Below are positions 63,706 through 64,000 of a DNA stretch of 64,000 nucleotides, in pieces; the stretch's first letter is position 1, and each line of letters starts with the position of its first letter. The translations under genes and the position numbers were made by a program. The notes beneath the pieces were generated by a model that searched no databases, had not been told where the DNA came from, and was given only the letters and a program-made list of their open reading frames with translations. The stretch covers positions 1,338,264 to 1,402,263 of the forward strand of contig NZ_FNBN01000002.1 in assembly GCF_900102545.1 (NCBI RefSeq), written 5' to 3'. This DNA is from Chitinophaga filiformis (GTDB lineage: Bacteria > Bacteroidota > Bacteroidia > Chitinophagales > Chitinophagaceae).

Positions 63706-64000
63706 TTATGATTTGGGAAAAGCAATACTGTCTTTTGATTGGATCTGTTCCACAATAGTACCGAGTCCTGTAATCCTGTTCTCTGTGATCTTAACCAGTC
63801 TTACTTTGTATAGTGCGCTGGGCATTTGTTTGCCACCAAGAGCGCCCCACAGATGATTCAGTTGTTCAAAGGATAGGGAAAACAATTCTAAGTGTAATTG
63901 CAGATCATCGGGCGCCTGACCACTGTTGATCAACGCCTCGTTTGGGGAATTCTTCAGGTTAAAACTTGTTTTACTCTGAAAGAACTGGATAGCCTGGGAA
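63706..64000 (-). CDS. DUF4255/Pvc16-type cap protein (partial, 5' end outside window)
   Basis: The open frame runs off the right edge, so only the C-terminal 97 residues are visible. They contain the Pvc16 N-terminal-domain signature FSLSFEQLNHLWGALGGKQM and SALYKVRLVKITEN. Pvc16/Afp16 caps the far end of the tube and sheath and ends elongation. A TTG at 63933 is internal and not the start. Confidence 0.85.
   Translation of the reverse strand, partial: SQAIQFFQSKTSFNLKNSPNEALINSGQAPDDLQLHLELFSLSFEQLNHLWGALGGKQMPSALYKVRLVKITENRITGLGTIVEQIQSKDSIAFPKS

Overview
The window looks like a stretch of a Bacteroidota chromosome, most likely Chitinophagaceae (Chitinophaga-like). The reasons are a GH18 chitinase, a large protein with a gliding-motility/type IX (T9SS type B) C-terminal sorting domain, LytS/LytTR signalling, an ABC permease fused to an M1 peptidase, AT-rich TAnnTTTG-type -7 promoter elements, and weak Shine-Dalgarno sequences. 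This placement is inferred from gene content, not from a marker gene. I found no rRNA, tRNA, CRISPR array, insertion sequence or phage integrase.

Left part (1-27.7 kb): ordinary chromosomal genes in short units. In order: a partial secreted chitinase; a DUF2059 protein; a secreted PHP-domain metallohydrolase; a 46-residue His/Tyr-rich lipoprotein with a long palindromic terminator; an SDR enzyme divergent from an HxlR regulator; an M48 protease with a DUF898 membrane protein; an alpha/beta hydrolase facing a metallophosphoesterase; an unknown 731-residue protein overlapping an SDR enzyme; an aldo/keto reductase; and a Nudix hydrolase. A LytTR response regulator/LytS kinase pair follows, divergent from an ABC ATPase and a permease-M1 aminopeptidase fusion. 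Then come a 1583-residue T9SS cargo with an internal tandem duplication, a small unknown protein and an M81 (MlrC-like) peptidase.

Right part (27.8-64 kb and beyond): one continuous minus-strand cluster encoding an extracellular contractile injection system (eCIS) of the Afp/PVC/MAC/AlgoCIS kind. In transcription order: Pvc16-type cap protein (cut by the window edge), a 407-residue protein, sheath, two helical proteins, two tube-type proteins, a DUF5908 mini-protein, a LysM tube/baseplate adaptor, a VgrG-like spike, PAAR tip, gp25, baseplate J protein, an S74-tipped fibre, a 2398-residue baseplate protein with many inserted repeats, a 1078-residue protein of unknown role, the tape-measure protein, a DUF4157 protein with a C-terminal HNH-like nuclease motif, a WD40-like protein, a ParA-like ATPase, a second DUF4157 protein with a C-terminal HExxH motif, and the eCIS AAA+ ATPase. 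Many neighbours overlap by one base or are a few bases apart, so this is probably a single operon whose promoter lies outside the window.

How it fits together: the first genes build tube, sheath and cap, the middle genes build the baseplate, and the last genes supply length control, candidate cargo and the ATPase. The two DUF4157 proteins share an N-terminal segment and a recurrent short Q-K motif, which makes them good candidates for loaded effectors. The most unusual parts are the repeat-expanded baseplate protein (probably an analogue of the baseplate cage described for AlgoCIS), the two effector candidates, and the ParA/WD40 pair placed between them.
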